Origin: Paenibacillus sp. PvR098
GTDB taxonomy: Bacteria > Bacillota > Bacilli > Paenibacillales > NBRC-103111
Direction: 5' to 3'
DNA length: 64,000 bases
Assembly (NCBI RefSeq): GCF_017833255.1
Contig: NZ_JAFIBU010000001.1
Span: 868,001-932,000, forward strand
A program made the translations under genes and the position numbers. The notes under the pieces were generated by a model. The model was given only the letters and a program-made list of their open reading frames with translations. It had not been told where the DNA came from and ran no database searches. Shown one piece after another: positions 60,403 to 64,000 of the stretch. The stretch's first letter is position 1. Each line of letters opens with the position of its first letter.

Positions 60403-61704
60403 ATGAACGAAATTGAGACGATTCAAAATAAATTGGAAGAAGCCATCGGCCATTTAGAGTCACGCTTTCTTGAACGGGAGGAGCTGATCCGGCTGCTGCT
60501 ATTGGGATTGATGGCTGGTGAGAACGCTCTGTTGGTCGGTCCGCCGGGCACGGCCAAGTCTCAGCTTGCGCGGGCTGTTTCCCAGCTGTTCGGCAGCGGC
60601 CGGTGGTTCGATTATTTGCTCACCCGCTTTACGACTCCGGACGAGATGTTCGGGCCGGTCTCCTTGAGACAGCTGAAGCAGGACCAGTACGTAAGGCAAA
60701 CCGACGGGTATTTGCCTGCAGCGGATTTTGCTTTTTTGGACGAAATATTTAAAGCGAACAGCGCGATTTTGAATGCGCTTCTGTCGATATTGAACGAACG
60801 CATCTTTTTCAACGGACAGACCAAAGAACAGGTGCCCCTGCTTTTCCTGATGGCTGCCTCCAATGAGCTTCCAGAGGAGAATGATCAGCTAGCGGCGCTC
60901 TACGATCGGTTCTTGATCCGTTATGAAGTCGGTTATTTAAAGCAAATGTCCAGTTACGAACGCATGTTCCAGCTTCTGGTCGATCCCCTGCCCCCTCTGC
61001 TTTCTCTGCGGGATATCGAAACCATCCGGTCAGCCGCAGACGGAATAACCATTCCGGAATCACTTATTTACATGCTGTATGAGTTGAAGAGTGATATGGA
61101 GGAAAAAGAATTCGTCCTGTCCGACCGGCGCTGGAGAAAAATAGGCCACGTCTGGAAAACGTCCGCAGCACTGAATGGACGCACGGAAGTCGGCGTTTGG
61201 GATACCGTCTATACGCCGCATATGCTTTGGGATCTCCCAGAGGATTATGGAACGATGCAGGAGCTTTTTCAGAAGGTGTTCCAAGAGGCCCTGAAGCAGG
61301 AGACGGAGCGAGAGCTCCCTCTGCGGCGTTACGATCAGATCGCGAAGCATTGGCTCGCTAAGGAGGAAGAGCTCCACGCGTTCCAATTCAAGAAAGAGGT
61401 CGGCGCCCGCTTGAGCAAAGAGGATCTGGAAAAAGCGAAGTCCAATCTGGAGGTGTGCCGGACGGAGCTGGAGGAAACGGCCCGCGAGCTGCGAGGAAAG
61501 CTGGTACAGTGGCTTCAACGCGAGAAGGATCTGCCGGGGTATATCCGTAACCGCAATTTCCTGCTGATTCAAACCGCCCAATTTGCCGTGAAGTACACGC
61601 ATCTCCGGATTCAGGGAGAGCGTACGCTGCAGACGCTGCAGGGACTTTACCGCACGCTGTTTGATCGGGAAATACCGGGCGTCGAATATGATTACACACT
61701 GTAG
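60403..61704 (+). CDS. MoxR-family AAA+ ATPase, RavA-like
   Basis: 433-residue AAA+ protein. Walker A LLVGPPGTAKSQLAR near residue 44, FDYLLTRFTTPDEMFGPVSLRQL near 70, Walker B FAFLDEIFKANSAILN near 110 and the sensor segment AASNELPEENDQLAALYDRFLIRYEV near 155 match RavA closely. The C-terminal third has a coiled-coil part (EDLEKAKSNLEVCRTELEE). MoxR ATPases act as chaperones that load or mature protein complexes. It is followed after 21 bases by a VWA-domain gene, the RavA-ViaA arrangement. AAGGAGG lies before the ATG. Confidence 0.87.
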   Translation: MNEIETIQNKLEEAIGHLESRFLEREELIRLLLLGLMAGENALLVGPPGTAKSQLARAVSQLFGSGRWFDYLLTRFTTPDEMFGPVSLRQLKQDQYVRQTDGYLPAADFAFLDEIFKANSAILNALLSILNERIFFNGQTKEQVPLLFLMAASNELPEENDQLAALYDRFLIRYEVGYLKQMSSYERMFQLLVDPLPPLLSLRDIETIRSAADGITIPESLIYMLYELKSDMEEKEFVLSDRRWRKIGHVWKTSAALNGRTEVGVWDTVYTPHMLWDLPEDYGTMQELFQKVFQEALKQETERELPLRRYDQIAKHWLAKEEELHAFQFKKEVGARLSKEDLEKAKSNLEVCRTELEETARELRGKLVQWLQREKDLPGYIRNRNFLLIQTAQFAVKYTHLRIQGERTLQTLQGLYRTLFDREIPGVEYDYTL

Positions 61705-61725
61705 CACGGGTGGGGTGGTGACATC

Positions 61726-63432
61726 ATGATCATACGCTGCGCGCGGGTCGACCGCTTTGTGTTTGACGGATACGTTCACTCCTCCCGGACGGCTCAGGAG
61801 TGGATTCGCGAAGCCGAAACACGGACACCGTGGTTTACGATTGAGCTGTTCGCCGATTTCTTTTTGTGCTTTTATCTGACGAATCCGCAAACCGACCAAG
61901 GTGGCGAGGCAACCCCTTTTCACCGATGGCTGGTCGGCGAGCTGCAGAAGCAGTTTTTTTACCGGACCATCCATCCTCGCACCATAGGAGAAGTGAACGC
62001 CTCTTTCAAAACAGCGCTTAAATCGCTCATGTGGCTGACAGAAAGCTTTGAAGCGGAAGTAAAGCAGCGCAAGCACGAGGAGCAGCAGCTCAGAACTATC
62101 GGAATGAATGAACAAAAGCGGCAGCAGGACCAGGAGCAATCGCAGGTTCAAGAGCATCTGACCGAGAAGCAGCTGGAGCAGCTTCGGCTTGTCGGGTATA
62201 CGCTGCAGCGAGGCAAACGGAACGTCGAGGAGAAACAAGCCGCGCTGGACAGCCGACCTCTGGTTCATGCAGAGATAGACGCGCTAAAGGAGCGCATCCG
62301 CTCGCTGCAGGAGGAGATGCGGACAGATTTCATACGCCGAGACAAGCTCCGGCAGAAGCTGGCTAAAGCAGAAGCCGAGCTCGGAGAGCGCGAAAAGCAG
62401 TTGGAACGTATTAGCCGCCGCGAGCGGGACACGATTCGGCAGCTGGAAGAGCAGCTCGGCGGTTGGCTGAACCGGGCCCTGCAGGAATCGCTGGGCCGTG
62501 AGGAGGCCGAAAGCTTGAGCGCGTTCGAGCTGCTTCAGGCCAGCCAGCGGATTGCGAACCGCCGCTGGGGCAGCGATCTGGGACGTCTGCATCGCCAGCA
62601 GTTCACTCATTACATGCTGTGGGTCGAGAAGCTGAAAAAGCATCCTGAGCTGCTCTCTTTCCTTCAGGAGGTCGGACGGCAGCTGCAGCACCTGAAGGCC
62701 CAGCGCCGAAAGCTGCGCTCCCCCCGCATCCCTGAAAGCTACGACGACTTGCGGCAATCCGGCGACATCTCGCATATGCTCGCCAGCGAAGCCAGCCTGC
62801 TTGCCGATGAGGATTATGAAACGTATTTTATGGTCAAATGGTTGGAAAGCAAGCTGCTGACCTATAACATCTCCGGCTGGACCGAGGAGCCCTTGAGAGG
62901 TCCAGTCATCTGTATGCTGGACACCTCCCACTCCATGCGGGGCAGCAAGCTCCGGCTGGCGCAGATTTTCATCGCCACTTTTGCAGCCTTCAGCATGCTG
63001 GAGAAGCGTGATTTCCAGCTGCTCCTGTTTGGCGCACGCGGCGAGCTGGTCGAGCATCCGCTCTACTGGCGGAAGCCCGACTGGCCGGCGTTTTACGCTT
63101 TGGCGCAGCTGGCCTTCGGCGGCGGCACACACTTCGACGCCCCGCTTCGCAGGGGCATCGAGTTGGTGAACGCGGATGCTCGCTATCATGACGCCGATTT
63201 CGTCATGGTCACCGACGGCGTCGGCGCCATCTCGCCGCCCGTGCGGGACGCGCTAGCCGAGCTGGGCAAGACCAAGCACGTTCGCCTACACTCGCTCATC
63301 ATCGGCACGGCGCGGCAGCATCTCGCCCAGCGGTACGACATTCTGGGCGTCTCGCATCAGGTACGCTTTGCCGCCTCATGGGAGACCCAGCGAAAGGATG
63401 CTCTGCTGCTCGACGTGTTCAAGACACGCTAG
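61726..63432 (+). CDS. VWA-domain protein, ViaA-like
   Basis: 568-residue soluble protein. The middle (about residues 100-250) is a long charged coiled coil; the C-terminal VWA domain (from about residue 395) has the complete MIDAS motif: MLDTSHSMRG, a Thr in GGGTHFDAP and VTDGVGAI. This is the ViaA/YehP layout, with the partner ATPase encoded just upstream. In E. coli RavA-ViaA interacts with respiratory complexes and Fe-S assembly and affects aminoglycoside sensitivity; whether this holds here is unknown. The gene is G+C-rich. Confidence 0.85.
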   Translation: MIIRCARVDRFVFDGYVHSSRTAQEWIREAETRTPWFTIELFADFFLCFYLTNPQTDQGGEATPFHRWLVGELQKQFFYRTIHPRTIGEVNASFKTALKSLMWLTESFEAEVKQRKHEEQQLRTIGMNEQKRQQDQEQSQVQEHLTEKQLEQLRLVGYTLQRGKRNVEEKQAALDSRPLVHAEIDALKERIRSLQEEMRTDFIRRDKLRQKLAKAEAELGEREKQLERISRRERDTIRQLEEQLGGWLNRALQESLGREEAESLSAFELLQASQRIANRRWGSDLGRLHRQQFTHYMLWVEKLKKHPELLSFLQEVGRQLQHLKAQRRKLRSPRIPESYDDLRQSGDISHMLASEASLLADEDYETYFMVKWLESKLLTYNISGWTEEPLRGPVICMLDTSHSMRGSKLRLAQIFIATFAAFSMLEKRDFQLLLFGARGELVEHPLYWRKPDWPAFYALAQLAFGGGTHFDAPLRRGIELVNADARYHDADFVMVTDGVGAISPPVRDALAELGKTKHVRLHSLIIGTARQHLAQRYDILGVSHQVRFAASWETQRKDALLLDVFKTR

Positions 63433-63470
63433 CTGACAAACCCGGCGCACGATTCGGGAGGAGCGTTTCG

Positions 63471-63499
63471 TTGTCAATCCGTGTCGTTCGTGTTATGAT
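63471..63499 (+). promoter_or_regulatory. Promoter of antitoxin RNA, module 2
   Basis: TTGTCA, a 17-base spacer and TATGAT: a near-consensus SigA promoter that has no downstream plus-strand gene other than the RNA. Confidence 0.75.
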
Positions 63500-63505
63500 A
63501 TAGAC

Positions 63506-63626
63506 AACAAAGACCAAGTGCTGGTAACACTTGGTCCATACAATTGGCTTGGATGGGTTATCCCTTCCCGGTCATAGCGGAAAGAACCCACCTGGGCGCT
63601 AACCTTAGGGTGGGTTCTCACTTTTT
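63506..63626 (+). ncRNA. Candidate type I antitoxin RNA, module 2
   Basis: About 120 nucleotides. A perfect 5' hairpin GACCAAGTG-N7-CACTTGGTC, the linker TACAAT shared with module 1, and a terminator GAACCCACC / GGTGGGTTC followed by TCACTTTTTC (63584-63626). The last bases overlap the toxin stop region. CCCTTCCC (63562-63569) can pair with the toxin ribosome binding site GGGAGGGG (one G-U pair). It is convergent with the toxin gene. Confidence 0.68.
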
Positions 63627-63713
63627 CTTGTAGTTATTACTGATGTATGTTAATAGTGCAATGAGAAATGAGCCGAATAACAACATCATCGTTATGGCAT
63701 CATTGATTTCCAT
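63618..63713 (-). CDS. Holin-like type I toxin peptide, module 2
   Basis: 31-residue peptide beginning MEINDAITMMLLFGSF, a single membrane helix and a basic tail (NNYKKK). It shares MEhxDAhxhMhhhFGhF (h hydrophobic) with the peptide at 54687. GGGAGGGGGTGAGG precedes the ATG. A promoter TTGTTC-17-TAAAAT lies upstream. The 3' end overlaps the antitoxin RNA terminator. Confidence 0.77.
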   Translation of the reverse strand: MEINDAITMMLLFGSFLIALLTYISNNYKKK

Positions 63714-63798
63714 GGCCTCACCCCCTCCCTGCATCGGCTGTTACGCCTTACAGTCGAGAAAGAAAACCACGCCCACCCAAGATTCAATTGTAATTTCC

Positions 63799-63827
63799 AT
63801 TTTATCACACCAGTTCATTCCGAACAA
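63799..63827 (-). promoter_or_regulatory. Promoter of toxin module 2
   Basis: Minus-strand TTGTTC, a 17-base spacer and TAAAAT, about 85 bases before the toxin start codon, leaving a long 5' leader of the kind seen in type I toxins. Confidence 0.55.
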
Positions 63828-63842
63828 GCGTTCCAGAATCCC

Positions 63843-64000
63843 TTAGTATGGCAATGCCGCTGCCAGTTCTTCGTCCAGCGCCTTAGCCTTGAGCCGACCC
63901 ACAAGCGATTCCAGCGTCTCCGGCATCAGCAGCTCTACCGGTGAGATTCCGCGGTCAAACTCCAATCCGTCGCCTTCCAGCACCACGACATATCGGTCCC
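63843..64000 (-). CDS. C-terminal fragment of an unidentified protein
   Basis: The last 51 codons of a minus-strand gene that runs off the right edge. The visible part (YVVVLEGDGLEFDRGISPVE, then LLMPETLESLVGRLKAKALD and the tail EELAAALPY) ends in a TAA stop. No family is recognisable from this length. It is G+C-rich like the RavA/ViaA genes. Confidence 0.6.
   Translation of the reverse strand, partial: DRYVVVLEGDGLEFDRGISPVELLMPETLESLVGRLKAKALDEELAAALPY

Noticed and set aside
61060..62268. 402-codon open frame antisense to the RavA/ViaA genes
   Set aside because: It runs opposite to two well-recognised genes, has no ribosome binding site and its Leu/Arg/Gln composition is the mirror of the sense codons in G+C-rich DNA.

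Overview
The window looks like a chromosome segment of an endospore-forming Bacillales bacterium, most like Paenibacillus. Reasons: a Spo0E-like phosphatase, a YheC/YheD spore-coat ATP-grasp protein, CotF-like coat proteins around a zinc alcohol dehydrogenase in the same order as the B. subtilis yra locus, a bacillithiol-disulfide reductase, a FloT/NfeD pair, HelD, strong AGGAGG-type ribosome binding sites and many TTG starts. No rRNA, tRNA, CRISPR array, transposase or prophage was seen. Taxonomy is inferred from gene content only.

Layout. 1-8.0 kb: start of a probable pyrD, uracil permease, uridine kinase, a decayed fusion of a citrate-type sensor kinase and its response regulator, the nfeD-floT pair behind a SigW-like promoter, bdr and an orphan PhnC-type ATPase. 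8-19.5 kb: small proteins (one Spo0E-like), an M20 amidohydrolase, an amino-acid ABC transporter whose ATPase seems to start at CTG, a tyrosine phosphatase, YheC/D, a zinc-homeostasis operon (cobW-zur) with a Zur box, and a hemolysin III protein. 19.5-36.3 kb: topB, two alpha/beta hydrolases, moaA, LD-carboxypeptidase, fumC, helD, a GntR-MFS pair, remnants of metE and of a sugar isomerase, a YqjA-like membrane protein, a SIMPL protein and an NrnB-like DHH phosphoesterase. 36.4-38.7 kb: the spore-coat/alcohol dehydrogenase operon.

38.8-51.2 kb is the most distinctive block: a cobalt-type nitrile hydratase operon (beta, alpha, accessory protein, cysteine hydrolase) behind a strong promoter, a 13-codon leader peptide and an overlapping terminator hairpin; then a class III ring-cleavage dioxygenase, a two-subunit Rieske dioxygenase, an IclR regulator, a PdxA/TphB-like dehydrogenase and a TAXI-type TRAP transporter. 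Together they suggest a route from an aromatic nitrile or aromatic (di)carboxylate through amide, acid, cis-dihydrodiol and catechol to ring cleavage. The substrate is inferred, and no electron-transfer reductase is present.

51.3-57.6 kb is AT-rich and accessory-like: a MarR-controlled quinone/azo-compound stress group with a 31-bp near-perfect operator, a DoxX protein with an internal deletion, an HxlR regulator, and unrelated genes each followed by a 22-bp repeat. Two paralogous type I toxin-antitoxin modules lie at 54.5-54.8 kb and 63.5-63.8 kb. Their antitoxin RNAs share a 5' hairpin and a linker and can pair with the toxin ribosome binding sites. 57.7-63.4 kb returns to core-like genes: a 2-hydroxyacid dehydrogenase, larE, a glutathione-peroxidase homologue and a RavA/ViaA-like MoxR-VWA pair. 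The right edge cuts an unidentified gene.
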